Below, piece by piece: positions 1-12,440 of a DNA stretch of 64,000 nt (position 1 is its first letter; each line of letters opens with the position of its first letter). A model generated the notes under the pieces. The model saw only the letters and a program-made list of their open reading frames with translations. It ran no database searches and was not told the origin of the DNA. Made by a program: the position numbers and the translations under genes. The DNA is from Cadophora sp. MPI-SDFR-AT-0126 (Eukaryota; Ascomycota; Leotiomycetes; Helotiales; Ploettnerulaceae): assembly GCA_020747065.1 (NCBI GenBank), contig JAGMVK010000011.1, positions 1,550,001-1,614,000 of the forward strand, read 5' to 3'.

Positions 1-330
1 GCCTGCTTTAGTGAGAATGTCATGAGGAAAGAGAAGGATGGCAATAGTTATCTCTATAGCTTTTCGCGATTCCAGAAATTTCGAAAATGTTGTTTTGAGC
101 TTGTTATCTAGCTAAGTTGAAGTGCTACTTAACAAGTCTTATTGTTCATGGTCTTGGCGCTACAGACGCGATTGGCGCGTCCCCGCCAATCTCACTACCG
201 ACAGATTGCGGCTATTCAGATGGACAGATTCCTTGTCCTGAACTCAAACAATCATAGGAGATAAATTGGTCATGATTCTGCGGAAACCTCACACATAGGA
301 CTCTAGGCATTTGCCTATTACGATACGAAG
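1..330. other. 5' flank of the glutaminyl cyclase gene
   Basis: No coding signal was seen here. The stretch is of mixed composition and presumably holds the promoter and 5' UTR of the gene starting at 331. Confidence 0.4.
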
Positions 331-1507
331 ATGGAGTTGCCCCTACTGAGATTGCTGTTCCTTCTCTGTACCTTTCTCGGCGTCACTGCATACACTCCTT
401 TATCCGATGACACCCTTCGAAATCTCCCAGCGGCAGGCGCAGACTTTGATATAAAGACGGGTTCGATATTGGCGCCGATTCTGGTCCCTCGAGTGCCAGG
501 AACGCCAGGGTCAACAGCTGTGCAGCAGCATTTCGTGAATTGGTTCAAGACGAATCTACCAAACTGGACTATCGAGTTTCAGAATTCTACTTCGACTACT
601 CCTGCTACGGGGAACAAGCAAGTTCCATTTACGAATATTGTTATCACGCGCGATCCTCCATGGACGAAAGTTGGGGATGTGGGAAGACTGGCATTGGTTG
701 CTCATTTTGATTCCAAGTTGTCTCCACCTGGCTTCATTGGCGCAACGGACAGTGCTGCTCCTTGCGCAATGATTATGCATGCTGCGCGTAGTGTTGATGA
801 GGCGTTGACTCGAAAATGGGATGCTATGAAAGCGGAAGGTTCCAATGGTCTAGAGGAAGAGAAAGGTGTACAGATTCTATTGCTAGATGGGGAGGAAGCC
901 TTCGTCAGCTGGACGGATTCGGATTCTCTGTATGGAGCTAGGTATGTATAGCATTTGTTGCATACTGGTTGTATGCTAACTTGCAAGATCTTTGGCAGAA
1001 GAATGGGAGGCTACGCCGCACGCTGCGATGTCCACATACCATTCTAGCTTAAGCTCCATCACTCTTTTTCTCCTCCTCGACTTACTAGGAGCTCCAAATC
1101 CGCATGTTCCTTCATATTTCAAAACAACACACTGGGCATATCAAAACCTGGCAAAGATTGAGTCCAGGCTTCGGGGCTTGAATGTCCAGCAATCGGCTGC
1201 AGGGAAACCCTTCCTTCCTGAAACCGAAAAAGGTCCGGACCAATTCAACGCTGCCTGGGGAGTACAAGACGATCACATCCCATTTATGGCTCGCGGTGTT
1301 GAGGTTCTTCATATTATACCCACTCCTTTTCCAGGTGTATGGCACACCATGGCAGATGATGCAGAGCATCTGGATATGCCGACTGTAGAGGACTGGGCAA
1401 GGATGGTTACTGCTTTTGTTGGAGAATGGATGGATTTGGAAGGTCATTTCCCGCCACCGAAAGCGCAGCCTCAAAAGACTAAGGAGAAGAGGAAGACTGA
1501 GCTGTGA
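331..1507 (+). CDS. Secreted glutaminyl-peptide cyclotransferase (M28-like)
   Basis: Two exons, 331-941 and 988-1507, give 376 residues. The 46 bp intron has a TGCTAAC branch site. The enzyme family converts N-terminal glutamine (or glutamate) to pyroglutamate on secreted proteins. A hydrophobic N-terminal segment (about residues 4-20) looks like a signal peptide, and N-glycosylation sequons follow. Zinc-site motifs are visible: the ATDSAAP segment (D140), LLLDGEEAF (E188/E189) and a late HIIPTPFPGVWHTMADD segment with the third metal ligand. The SLFVLLDLLGA-like stretch after the intron is typical of the family. The tail is Lys-rich (KTKEKRKTEL). The length is normal for fungal glutaminyl cyclases and no lesion is seen. 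Confidence 0.9.
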
Positions 1508-3103
1508 GTGGCTGGCAGCAAACGATTTTGGGTCTCCAGCTGATTGTAATTTTAGAGATGGCATATAGAAGAATCGTGCCTTGAATGAATGAACATTTAC
1601 TACTTTTACCGCGTTTCGCCTGCCGAATTATCATTTCATCTATCTGCCGTTTGATGGTATAACACAGAGGAGCTTCTGGTTTGCAGCACTGAGCACGGTG
1701 AGAACGCAGCTCTTTCTCCGCAGATCCTGCAGAGAGACTGCAAAACTTGAATTTTGATTTCTCTGCGATTCGTCATTCCGCCAGTTCTACGGGTCGATAC
1801 GCACTCGTTTGACTCAGGACACAATCAAAGCACTTCTGTGGTGACTGCCTTTGCCACAGCACGATACCGAGACAAGTGGAACAATGTAAAATTCGGTTGT
1901 CAGTCCCGAGCTTTTGACGATCGGAAAATCTGCCCTGGTTCCAATAAGATCTTTGGAAAGCGTTGCGGTGACTGCCTTCAGATCGGAGACCCTCGAGAAG
2001 CGATTTGGACACACTTCAGTGAAAGTGAATCGCTCTTTACTCTGTTCTAGAACTCGGAAAGTGGAGACCAAAAGCACCTGCTCAGGCAGACCAATGTTCC
2101 CAATTTCTATGCCAAAGATTTTTAACATGCTTACAATTAGACTAGAGCGTAGAGCGATACCCAGAGCGGTGAATGACTGAGTTTGGAGATGCTCAAGTCT
2201 ATTTGACATGGCTCGTCTTGGATTGAAAAGGTGCTCGTCTATCCGACCTACATAGCCCGGGATCGGCCAGATTCTCATGGCGCCTGTGGGGGGGATAACG
2301 CGAATAGAGCCTCGTATTCACAACTTTCAACTCAAGAAGTTGGGCTTTCACGTGCTTCAAAGTCACAAAATGTTGTTGTTGCATTTGTGGCGCTCGCTTG
2401 CCTCGGTGACTCGGTCAGTCACCCCTTTCTTGATCTCGTCCGTCCTCGTCCTCAGCCTAAAGTATTCCAAGACCCTTGGAACTTCCAGAGCCGAACAAAG
2501 ATCCGTTGCCACCACCTGTGCCAACACCTGCATTCGGCCAACCACACAACTAATCATTGGCCACGGCACCACAATATAACCAAGATGCCGCCAAGTCCCT
2601 GAGAACGCGGGGTGCTGAGCAACTCCGCCATCTTGGCAAAAGCGGACAATAGTAAGCGGATTGGGGAGATGCAGAAATGATCACGATACCCGATCTTGAG
2701 ATAACTGAATAGAACCATCCAATCTAGGCTTCCCTTTCGAGTCTCCCTGCAGCCATCCCTGTCAGAAGACCGCGTCCTTTCGTCCAAGTGTTACACATGA
2801 ATTCGGGGAAGACCCAGATTCCTCTTAGTTTGCCGCTTTCGATCTCTGCCATGAGTCTTGGGTATTGGTTCTCCGGGTCTTGGATGCGTAGGTATTTATC
2901 GCCAAGGAGTCAATAATAAGTGTTCTCCTTGTGAAGATCCGGGGCGCCGCGGGATGGAGTTCGTGAAGACCCCGAGGCGGAAAGCCGAAATATGTGAAAT
3001 ATGAGGAGGGCCTCGCGCCTTTTTTTTTTTTGGTTTTGCTTTGTGGTTACTGTTGACGTCCTGCTACACGACTTTCATATTTGCTCAGTTCGGCTTCACC
3101 ACG
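1508..3103. other. Intergenic region
   Basis: No gene was recognised. A 154-codon antisense frame at 1814-2278 and several shorter frames lack family features. A T-run near 3020-3031 lies just upstream of the transporter start and may be part of its promoter or 5' UTR. Confidence 0.4.
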
Positions 3104-4843
3104 ATGACGAAGCAGGAAGATACCGTGGGCGAGACTATCGCTCCAAATACCACTCGCGGCTCAGATGATGTCGCCTACGAGAAGGGAAAGCATGCTGGGA
3201 GCGGAGACATTGCTGCACAGCTTGTCGATACCGCCATCGCGGCTGATATCACTCCAGAGGAGGAGAAGGCCGTTCTGCGCCGCGTGGACATGTTCCTGGT
3301 CCCAGTCATGTTCCTGTCTTTTGCGTTTCAATATCTAGACAAGGCCTGCTTGACTGGTGCTGCTCTGTTTGGCATCTTGACTGATCTGGATTTACTTCAA
3401 GTGTATGTGGTCTGCAGGTTCCAAAGAAAATCAAAAGAAACTAATCTGGGCACAGCGACGTCAACGGTAGGACTGTAGTCATCAATACATCAAGATATTC
3501 ATACGCTTCCTTGATTTTCTACTGGGGCTATCTTCTAGGCCGTAAGTATCTCTCTCAACTTAGACTTGACGATCTCGAACTGATGTTGCCAAAGTCCTCC
3601 CAGGTGTATACTTCGCTCAGCGCTTCCCCCTTGGCAAATACGTCTCTATCACGATGTTCATCTGGGGAGGCGTCACGGTCTGCACCGTCGCGGTCAACAG
3701 CTACGCCGGTCTCATGGTCCAGCGCTTCTTCCTCGGCTTCACAGAAGCCGGCATCGCACCCGCCTTCTCCCTCATCACGGCAATGTGGTACAAACGCCAG
3801 GAGCAGCCTCTTCGATACGCAATATGGTACTCATCTGTCGGTATCGGCACGCTAATCGGTACCCTCATTCTTTACGGTATTGGACAGATCAATGGTCCCA
3901 TGCCTCCTTGGCGGTACCAGTTCATGATTATTGGAAGTATCACGTCGGTTTGGGGAGTGGCGCTGTGGTTCCTCCTGCCAGATAGTCCGCTCACGGCCTA
4001 CTTTTTGACGAAGGAACAGAAAGTCGTTGCTGTTGAGCGTATGCGATGGGAACAGATTGGACTTGAGAACAAGACTGTTAAGATGGAGCAGATCAAGGAA
4101 GCGCTTACGGACCCGAAGACGTGGTTTTACGTCTCCATCACATTCTTGTGTAACTTCACTAATGGTGCGGTGACTGGATTCGGTTCGATCATAGTCAAAT
4201 CTTTCGGTGTAAGTACTCACAACCTGGCAGCCATGCCTATATTCTGATAGTCGCATAGTTCTCCACTCTCCGCACAATCCTCCTCCTCGGCGGCGCCGGA
4301 GTCTGGGCCTTCGTCTTCCTCCTCGTGGGCGGTCTCATCTCCTGCTACGTCCGCAACACACGCACTCTGATCGCCATGTTCTGCTGTCTTCCGGTCATAA
4401 CCGGCAGCACGATGGTATGGCAATCCGACAGCTGGACCTCGCGGAACTCTAACCGCGGCGTCCCCCTCTGGGGATTCTACATGATGGCCGTCTTCTCCAC
4501 ATCCTACGTCATGATCCTCGCGCTCATGGCGGCCAATACAGCTGGCCATACCAAGAAAGCCTTCACTGCCGGTCTTGTTTGGGCGAGTTATTGTATCAGT
4601 AATGGCATTGCGCCGGTCACGGTGTTGACGCAGGAGGAGAAGCAGCACTATCCGACGGCATTTATTATCATTCTTGTTTTTATGAGCTTGACGTTCCTTC
4701 TCTTATTTGCCTTCAGATTCTACCTAAACTCCTTAAATAGGAAGAGGGATGCGAATGGTGTGGCGAGTCGTGATGCTGCTGCCATGACTGGATTTAACGA
4801 CACGACAGATTTGAAGAATGAGAATTTTAGGTTCCAGACTTGA
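3104..4843 (+). CDS. MFS transporter, allantoate-permease (Dal5/ACS) family
   Basis: Four exons, 3104-3402, 3456-3541, 3595-4208 and 4259-4843, give 527 residues in frame. The introns are 50-53 bp. The ATG at 3104 is preferred over the in-frame one at 3041 because the upstream extension is hydrophobic and atypical. The protein has a hydrophilic N-terminus of about 65 residues and then a transmembrane segment containing FQYLDKACL, where this family starts its first helix. Later it has the FAQRFPLGKY segment and the FLGFTEAGIAPAF helix. Members import anionic or amide nutrients such as allantoate, ureidosuccinate, vitamins or dipeptides across the plasma membrane. The substrate cannot be predicted here. 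All junctions keep the frame. Confidence 0.9.
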
Positions 4844-5305
4844 GGCAGGGGAGGGATATGGGAGGTTTGAGAAGGAATATTAGTCATAATATCTCAGTAT
4901 AGGATGATTTGTAGATGGTAGGTAGCTTTACATAGCAATTGATGCGATCAAACTCTACAAGAGTAAGAGCTTCATGCTGTACACAGTGGAATGATTTGTT
5001 CCAGCCGGTATCTTGTCATCAAACACCTCTGATCATTAAATTCCCGGCCTCGAACGCGGAACGAAATGTCGGGGGAATATCCGCAAAGTGCCTCAAACTG
5101 GGCTCTGCATAGACATCACTGTAACATCAACATTTCAGAACATAGGCCGAGGGGCCGTTTGTTCCCACGTATCCCGTCTGACGAGAAAAGCATGCACTTC
5201 AAGATCAGGAAACGGCTCGCTTACGACATCAACAAAAAGCGCAACTACAAATATGGCAGGAACCTCTATATTTCTAATGTCTTAAGTTGCGAAAGGTTCA
5301 TAAAA
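4844..5305. other. Convergent intergenic region
   Basis: This lies between the 3' ends of the MFS gene and the F-box gene. A long + strand frame at 5066-5605 runs into the F-box gene antisense and has no family features. No terminator-like signal is obvious. Confidence 0.4.
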
Positions 5306-7168
5306 TCACGTAAAATCATAAACCATCAGAGCCTGTCTCCCAGCGCCCCCACCACCTTCCTTCAATACAATAACAACCTCATCATCGAACCCAACCCACC
5401 GCCTGCACCCTTCCATCTCATCCTCATGATCTCCGATTCTCATGTCGAGACTCTCCTTCCTCTGAACATGCCATTCCGCACTATCTCTATCTCTATTCCG
5501 CTCCTTCTCTCTATCATCTTTATTCCCCGTCGGTCTGACAACAACACTCTTCTCGACCCCCAACCGTCCCCTCTTCCTCAATCCGGCATTAAAGCCACTC
5601 GATGAAGCAGAACTACCACCTAGACCACCTTCTAGCTCCCACACTCGCAACTCGTTGCCTCGCGTCGAGACACTGACGGCTTTCCCTCGCGGCGTGATCT
5701 CGGCTGATGATACGGACGATGTATGACCCCAGAGCTTGGTGCCAGAAGTGATGCTTAGCGTCGAGGCAGTGGATGTACAGAGGTAGAGCGTCAATGTGTT
5801 GTCTGGATGTGTGGCTAGGATGTAAGGGTGTGAATAGGAGAGGGAGGTCGGGCAGCTAGTCTCGCTTCTAGAGCTACCTGCTGGGGAGTTTTCAGAAGTG
5901 GAGACTCTAGATGGTGATGATGTGCTCGTAGGGGCGAGGATGGAAGTGAATCCTTGTGGCAGGGCTGATGTGAGGCGTGAGAAGATCACGCTCCCAGTTG
6001 TGAGAGAGAGGTGCAATTCCTGGAGGCCGACGGTATAGCCTGAGGTGTAGGTTCGAAGGGTGTAGGCGATACTTGCTATGAGCGTAGTTGGTGTTGTACG
6101 GATTGAGAGGGAGAGCGGTGGCCAAGATGTGTGGGATTTGAGGGATGCTAGGAGACGTGGTTCGCTTGGCCGATCCTCTGATGCTGGCACTTCTTGGTCT
6201 CCTTGATGAGTCGGAGGTGGCGATCGCGACTCTCTTTCAAGGACCCCATCTCCATCAACCTCTTCGATTTCTTCATCAAGAGCATCTGGAGACTGTGGCG
6301 GATCCGTCGCCTCATCTAGAACAATGGGAGTGAACGAGTACAAGGACAGCAGCTGTTCCTCGGTTATAGTAAGCAAGTACGGATACGCATACGCAACGGC
6401 ACTCAACGTCCCATTACTCGAAGCCGGATGTCGATGACCCTCCACAAACCTCCTTTCCTTAACATCCAGCCTCCAAATCCTCCATCCACCATCCTCAAAC
6501 CCCACTGCCACACCAAGTCCCCCCACGCCCCCGTCCTGTTCATCAACTGCCAAACAAGTCGGCACCTCCCCCACCTCAAGTCCAAACTTAGCAATCAATC
6601 CCTTCCCCTTCAAATCCCATCCCCTCAACCCATCCTCCCCATCCACAGTCAACACAACCCCCTCCGCCATCCTAACCAGCACCCCCATACTCCTTTCCTC
6701 CCTCAATCTAATCTCTCTAACCTCACAAACACCCCTACTCCAATTATGCCTCAACTTATACCTGCCCTTCCAATCCGTCCTCTTGCCATCACCGCGATTA
6801 ACCAGCACCTCCTCACTCAACCATTTGCTCCTGCGCGAACTGAAGATAAGCGCTTCATCTCTCGGCGGCGCGTTCTTGATGCCAGGGATGCGGAGTGCAC
6901 GAGGGAGCACGAAGCGATCGTAGTAGAGGTTCTTCCATATTTGTGAATCCGAGGAGAGGCGATAAAACCGGTGAGAGACGAGTTGGCTACGGAGGAGAGT
7001 TGGGAGTGGGAGGAGGTGGAGAATGCGGATCAGGAGTTCGTCGGAGAGTTTGGTGATGTGGTTGAGGATGAGTGGCACTGCTTGTGGTGGAGATTGACCA
7101 CGAGCCCGCTTAGATATTGGAAGAGAAGTATCGGGGCTCGCGATTGAGCGACGACGTTTGGGTGGCAT
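5306..7168 (-). CDS. F-box protein with WD40-like C-terminus
   Basis: A single exon encodes 620 residues. The basic N-terminus (PPKRRR, SKRARG) looks like a nuclear localisation signal. An F-box follows at about residues 39-84, with leucine-rich helices and the typical Q-W-K-N-L-Y ending seen in F-box/WD proteins. The rest is Ser/Thr-rich with scattered beta-propeller-like strands. The segment around LWGHTSSV and NELRVWELEGG resembles WD repeats. The family acts as the substrate-recognition subunit of SCF ubiquitin ligases. The substrate is unknown. The C-terminus is rich in Arg, Asp and Glu. The antisense frames over this gene (for example 6428-6946) are shadows. Confidence 0.75.
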   Translation of the reverse strand: MPPKRRRSIASPDTSLPISKRARGQSPPQAVPLILNHITKLSDELLIRILHLLPLPTLLRSQLVSHRFYRLSSDSQIWKNLYYDRFVLPRALRIPGIKNAPPRDEALIFSSRRSKWLSEEVLVNRGDGKRTDWKGRYKLRHNWSRGVCEVREIRLREERSMGVLVRMAEGVVLTVDGEDGLRGWDLKGKGLIAKFGLEVGEVPTCLAVDEQDGGVGGLGVAVGFEDGGWRIWRLDVKERRFVEGHRHPASSNGTLSAVAYAYPYLLTITEEQLLSLYSFTPIVLDEATDPPQSPDALDEEIEEVDGDGVLERESRSPPPTHQGDQEVPASEDRPSEPRLLASLKSHTSWPPLSLSIRTTPTTLIASIAYTLRTYTSGYTVGLQELHLSLTTGSVIFSRLTSALPQGFTSILAPTSTSSPSRVSTSENSPAGSSRSETSCPTSLSYSHPYILATHPDNTLTLYLCTSTASTLSITSGTKLWGHTSSVSSAEITPRGKAVSVSTRGNELRVWELEGGLGGSSASSSGFNAGLRKRGRLGVEKSVVVRPTGNKDDREKERNRDRDSAEWHVQRKESLDMRIGDHEDEMEGCRRWVGFDDEVVIVLKEGGGGAGRQALMVYDFT

Positions 7169-8858
7169 TTGCTGAGGTGTTGATGTTGATGGAACTGTAG
7201 AATTGCCTTCTCAGATTTGAAATCTGGGGAGGCTTATCGTTATCGCCGATCTAATCACGAAAAGGCGCTAAATAACCGAACCCGTTCCTTACTGTATTAC
7301 CCAGCTGCCCAGATTCGAAGCCTGACATCGTTGTGGTATAGCAACCCAGTCAAGAATTTCAAACGTCTCTTCTGCACAATACGCAGTCACTATGGCATCT
7401 TCTACAACGGTAACAATGGTTCGGTAAATCTATCCGAGAAATACACCTTATGCCGATTCGCCATCCAAATGGACCAAAATCGATGAAATGAACCAATACG
7501 CTTTTCAGACTTGGGGACACCTGAGGAACGTGACATCCTGATTTTTGAAAATATCGAACAGATTCACGCCCCCACATTAATCACTCCTCTCCTTGGGCTG
7601 GACATCCATGACATTCTTGAGACAACCCAATGGGATTGCAGATGTTAATGTTCCAGAGCATCCTGGGAACCTCGTAGCATGCAGAACTTCGCATCACCAT
7701 TTCATTTCATGTGTGAATCCTAAAAGAGCCTTTCATCAATCGTGGCCCAGACACTCAATTTCTGCTGCCTTTCTTGCGATCGCGAAGTACTTCCGTTCAC
7801 ATTTTGGCCAGATCGCATGCCATAATTCGGACCAGGAATCAGAGCATCATGATCGGGGGTAAGAGATTCATTGCGTGCCACCGGCAGATCGAAGATAGAA
7901 GACGGGAGAATGATACGTCGGCCATGTATTGCACATTGAAGTAGCCACCAATTTCCGGGGTTTGAACACTACATCACTCCAATAATTAGTAGTATCCCAT
8001 TCAGTCTCCCACCACCTGCCTAAGAAAACTGACCTAGAACGAAAAATATTGAAGCGCCGTCCCCAACAGAGTAATCGGAATCGAATTGTACCCCACCCTC
8101 CGCCACACAAGGCGACGAAAGGTAAAGGCACGCTGCGTATTGCACTTAAGTGTCATGCCTCCTCACGGACCGCACACACAATCTTCACAACGGCTCTCCC
8201 ATAGGAAACTTAGCACCCTCCCCCTTCCAAAACCCAAACCGAAGCAGAGGTAAAGTACTCGAGGAGAGACCAAGCCCTGCTTTTCTGATGCCAATTGCAG
8301 ACGCGAACATCGCGCCGAACCCTCACGGGCAGACCTGTCTCCGCGACCACCTACCACTACCTAGGTAGATGGATGGTGGGAACGGAGGGAAGGTGATGTT
8401 GAAGAGTACTCCGAATTTCTCATATGCAAAAGGTACGATCTGTGAACAGATCTGATAGACGTGGGCGAGCCAGCGCGTATCTGTTTGTGGCATAGAAACG
8501 CAGCGATGAAGGGGACGACGCTTGAAAGAGAAAAGAAGAAGAAGGGAGTTCCCCGGAAAGTTTCCAGAGCTTTTGATGCAACGGAATTTTAGTGTCGGTC
8601 GCTTAATTTTGGCGTTTTAGGGTAGGTGGTCATAGCTTCCTCTGACGTGGGGATTGGCCGCCGATCGACGCCGGAAGACCCGGTTCAGGATGGTTTTCTT
8701 GGCTGGTACGAACAGAAGAGCACAGCCACCGCCGAGGAACATCGACTCTAGCTTCATGAACTGACGCGCAAGCAACCTCGAACCTCTTCCTCCCACGACA
8801 TCACGCACTTATACAGGAGGATCTCTTCTCAATCGCATCACACAGTCCAACATCCACA
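7169..8858. other. Intergenic region, divergent promoters
   Basis: This separates the divergent F-box and zinc-ribbon genes. Short frames (7217-7486, 7593-7862, 8150-8368 and antisense) carry no recognisable features and no plausible splice joins. It probably holds both promoters and 5' UTRs. Confidence 0.4.
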
Positions 8859-9408
8859 ATGTGTTTCATCTTCACTTGTGGAGAACACGGTTCGTGAACC
8901 CAACCCCACAGTCATTGCGCCCCTTGTCCTCCTCAGCCTCGTGTGGTCCGGATCAGATCTGAGAGCACGGCTTGCTAACGCCTCTTTCTTTCCCCAGAGT
9001 TCTCCAAACAATTACAAGGCTACGAAGGAGTCCTATGCCAATGTCATAACTGCGTATGCATCCTCACCTTCTACCTCTCCTCCCCCCTCCTCCAGACCAA
9101 ATACTAAGAGCGAACAGGGCAACTACTCCGCACGAGTCATCAAGCGCAATCCATGGTTCACCTTCTGCTTCATCCCCGTCATCCCTCTCAGTGTCCACGG
9201 CTACGAGGACGTCGTCTGCTCGATCTGTAATTTCGCACAGCCGCTGCCGAACAGACAGGATGTTATTGCCATGAAGAATGGTGGCGGGGGAGGGGGCGTG
9301 CCCTTGCAGCATCAGCAGCAAGGAGGGCCGCCGGCTGGATGGGGAGGCGGACCACCTGGTGGAGGACAGGGTGCTCCTAAACCACAGCAAAATATGCATT
9401 ATGGTTGA
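8859..9408 (+). CDS. Small zinc-ribbon protein (zinc_ribbon_15 type)
   Basis: Three exons, 8859-8889, 8998-9053 and 9118-9408, give 125 residues. The introns are 108 bp (GCTAAC branch) and 64 bp. The first exon encodes only ten residues plus one base, starting MCFIFTCGEH, which is characteristic of this fungal family. Paired cysteines follow as CQCHNC and, after the WFTFCFIPVIPLS segment, CSIC. Together these form a probable zinc ribbon split by a hydrophobic stretch. The C-terminus is a low-complexity Gly/Pro/Gln tail (about residues 80-125). The function is unknown. The family is short and widespread in Pezizomycotina. Confidence 0.85.
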
Positions 9409-9907
9409 GCCGGGGAGTGGTAATGTGGTGGGGCGTTCGAGCCGGGGGTTTGATACTCTTTGATATGCGGAGGCCTGGGTGGATTTACGAATGAGAATAC
9501 GGAGCGGCGTCTTCTAGGTCTTCTATTCCGGAATGGGGATGTTGGAGTTTGTTGGACTTAATTAGTTCGGGAAATTGGCTGGAAAAGATAGCTTGGAGGC
9601 AAGCGGATCCCAGTTTATAACAAATGGAATAATCGATTAGTTTGACGATTCATGAATGCATATACGCATGAGAAGCACGGGCTCGATCTGTCTATTTACA
9701 AAATTCAATTCTCTCGTAAGCAAATATCAACGTGGCCAGCCAAGTTGTCAAGCATGTGACAGTTATTCCCCTCCTTCCGCAATTGATTAATGAGCAGGTC
9801 GCAGTCCAAAGATGGGTATTTATCAATTGCGAGCAAAGCCAGTGACTATGGCACGATTAGAAACTTGTGCCTCCTAATTGCAATCGCCCTCTGTTACTGG
9901 TGGTTCG
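9409..9907. other. Convergent intergenic region
   Basis: This lies between the 3' ends of the zinc-ribbon and 2EXR genes. Nothing coding or repetitive was recognised. Confidence 0.4.
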
Positions 9908-10933
9908 TTAGTCAGTATCGGGCCTGCCCTTCCAGATCTCCCCCTTCATCACAATAGCGGTCCCGTTTCGTTTATCCTTTTCTTCAATCTTCGCAGCCTG
10001 AACTTCCTGTCCCTTATCCTTGCGCTTATACAACAGAACCATTGCACAGCGTATGTCGAATGGCATTGGCGGTATTTCTGTGTTTCTTTTCTCAAGGAAA
10101 TCCCGGCGCATTTCTCTGCATAGGACCTCAACAGGATCTTCGAAACGTTCCTTTTCATCTTCCAAGACACTAGTGAACTCGAGCCAACCATGAGTGCTGT
10201 AAGAGTAGTAGTCCAAGGTCCCGTATCTTTGGAACAAGATCACATCCTCCAGATGGTTGTCGTATCCAGGAAATGCCATGAGGTCTGTGTGATGATATCC
10301 GAAGAGCATATCCAGCTCCCCATGTGTAGTAAGCTCGCAGGCAAGATATCGCAATTTATTGTGACTGAATCTCTGCTGTAGTGCACTCAAGCGCTTTGAG
10401 ATTTGGCCGCCGACATGAGTGAACTCCACAAAGTCGCCTACATGGAACATGCAAACCCGATCGAAGGCCCAATTGATGTAGATCGTGGCTGGGGCTTCGA
10501 AGGTCATTTGGCCCCTGTCCAGTTCCCATGTCTCGCGTGCCCCAAAGTCAAGACTGTAATGCTGGAGTGCTTTAACCCTTGATTCCTGACAGACTCCTAG
10601 AACCGCTGGGACAGGACATGAAGTCCAAAAATAGTATGGAGTGTATTCACTGAAGCCTTGTGTCATATCCTGAATTTGGAGGACCAGATTTCGAGTGACG
10701 CAGCAGGCAAACTCCCACACCTTAAGACGCAATTCAGTCGGGAGGTTTGGGAATTTGGTGAAGGTAGAGAACGTCTCCCTAGTATGTAACTCTTTGGTAG
10801 CCTGTCCAGGAGCGCAAGAGTTGGTATCAGCCTGGGTTGAGGTAGGGCTAGACGTGTGGACAACTACGGGGCCTAAGTGCGTGATATCCGACCCTGTGTT
10901 GGCATGGGCAGCTGAGGGCTGCGCGTCAGACAT
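9908..10933 (-). CDS. 2EXR domain protein
   Basis: A single exon encodes 341 residues. After a low-complexity N-terminus of about 55 residues comes the hallmark FTKFPNLPTELRLKVWEFA segment. It is followed by a VLGVCQESRVKALQHY helix and an IYINWAFDRVCM strand, the typical order of the fungal 2EXR family. These proteins are strongly expanded in Leotiomycetes and some Sordariomycetes. Their biochemical role is unknown, although the N-terminal motif is F-box-like in appearance. The C-terminus (about residues 280-330) is Lys/Glu-rich. A second 2EXR-type gene lies at 31721-32617. Confidence 0.85.
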   Translation of the reverse strand: MSDAQPSAAHANTGSDITHLGPVVVHTSSPTSTQADTNSCAPGQATKELHTRETFSTFTKFPNLPTELRLKVWEFACCVTRNLVLQIQDMTQGFSEYTPYYFWTSCPVPAVLGVCQESRVKALQHYSLDFGARETWELDRGQMTFEAPATIYINWAFDRVCMFHVGDFVEFTHVGGQISKRLSALQQRFSHNKLRYLACELTTHGELDMLFGYHHTDLMAFPGYDNHLEDVILFQRYGTLDYYSYSTHGWLEFTSVLEDEKERFEDPVEVLCREMRRDFLEKRNTEIPPMPFDIRCAMVLLYKRKDKGQEVQAAKIEEKDKRNGTAIVMKGEIWKGRPDTD

Positions 10934-12440
10934 TGTTGTCAGTCACTGAACAGATTTAGCAAAACCAAAGTCTTCATGTTGCCGATGTAACAGAGCTGGG
11001 AGCTTACCACGAGCTGTCCTATGGAAGAGGTGATGGAGGCGTTGGAGAAGGCGGAGACGGCGAGAGGGGTGGTGGAGTCTGGTTCGTGACTTTGACGGAA
11101 ATAATGAGGGATTTCGAGACCGGAACGGTGTAGATAGCAGACTTGATATGGGATGAGAAGGTGATGGTATGGAGTGCACCCTCAGTCTCAGAAGATGAAT
11201 ACGGCGCGTGGAGCTGATGGAAGATGGCCCCAGTTGGAGATGATGTACTGGGGCAAGACACGTGCAATTCGAAGACGCGGGGTGAGAAATTGTTGTCGTG
11301 AGATGTCACTTTGAGAAGGGGGGTTAGAAGCTGGGCTGCGACTCAAGGATCTGAAGGAGAATGGTCGGTCGTTGTTGTGCTCAGGTGAGTAAGGAACCGT
11401 CGCGCACCTAGTCGGGCAAAAACGGTTCTGACAAGAATATGAGCAGATATGTGAAGTTCGCAATGTTTCCTTTTCCAGTAGGAAAAGGGTACCCGGTTTT
11501 ATCAAGCACGCTACACGGGTGTGTTGACAAATAAAGATACGGAAAATGGTGGCCTTTTGGAAAGAGGGGTTACGACTGCAAATATAGCAGCCGACAACAA
11601 GCACTGTGCTGTCCAAAGTCCTCTTATGTCTTCAGCACTTTATAGAAATTTACTAGGGAGACGCAGGGTCGATCATGAGCGCCAATGGACTGACAACGAA
11701 AGGAGGGATTGGGAGTAAGTAGAGATGTAGTCAAACTTTCGCTTCTGCGTTCAGAGGGTGCAAGCGGCTCGTTCGAGGTCCTAGCCTGCCCTGCAACGCT
11801 AGAGCGGGCTCGGTGATTATGCCGCCTGTCACCGTACCAGTGGGACTTGGCGGGAACTTCCAATCATGGAGGTGGGCAACCTGAATAAGTATACCTTGAA
11901 GCCAATTCGCTGGGTTGAGAAGTCTTCTAGTTTACTGAAAGGTCTGATATCCATTGAACGAAAAGCAATTGGTTCTGCAAAATCTGACTTATAGAGTTCA
12001 TTCCAGAGTCTCAAGTTTCCGAGAAAAGGAAGTCAAGGAAGGCAAGAGACACAGCTGAACATCACATCACAACATATCTTATCAAGTCAACTAAACCAAG
12101 CAGACAGGTGTGGGTTGAAAAAGGGCTTTCGATTTCACTCTGAAGACATATCTGGATCACAGCCTCAACCACAACCATGCAACAAACCTCCTTCCCTTTA
12201 CCCGAAATACGTCCTTTGTGAAAGAGAACTCCAAAGCAAGCCAACCAGAGGAATCTCAGAGGCATCCTTAGATCTCAGCCTAGTATGACGTTTGATTCAT
12301 GTCGAGCTGTTGCTTTCGAGGTGAAAAGCTAGTGAGAGGTGCGAATTAGTTCATGTTCGAGAGTCAGAGACTTAGAGACTGATAGATGAGGAGATAAACA
12401 GAGACAGGTGAAAGGGGGAGGGGACGACATAGAGACGCAC
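10934..12440. other. Intergenic region with possible decayed coding trace
   Basis: No intact gene was found. On the minus strand, 11309 down to 11019 holds a 96-codon frame with protein-like composition ending in a Pro/Ser run. It has no ATG start and no convincing exon partners, so it may be a gene fragment or chance. The remainder shows nothing recognisable. Confidence 0.35.

Noticed and set aside
1814..2278. 154-codon minus-strand frame
   Set aside because: No family motifs, no plausible exon partners, and competing frames of similar size overlap it.
5066..5605. Long + strand frame before the F-box gene end
   Set aside because: Its second half is antisense to the F-box gene and its composition is not protein-like.
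6428..6946. 172-codon + strand frame
   Set aside because: Antisense shadow of the F-box coding sequence.
11019..11309. Protein-like minus-strand frame ending in a Pro/Ser run
   Set aside because: No ATG, no in-frame splice partners found. Possibly a gene remnant, but not supportable as a gene.
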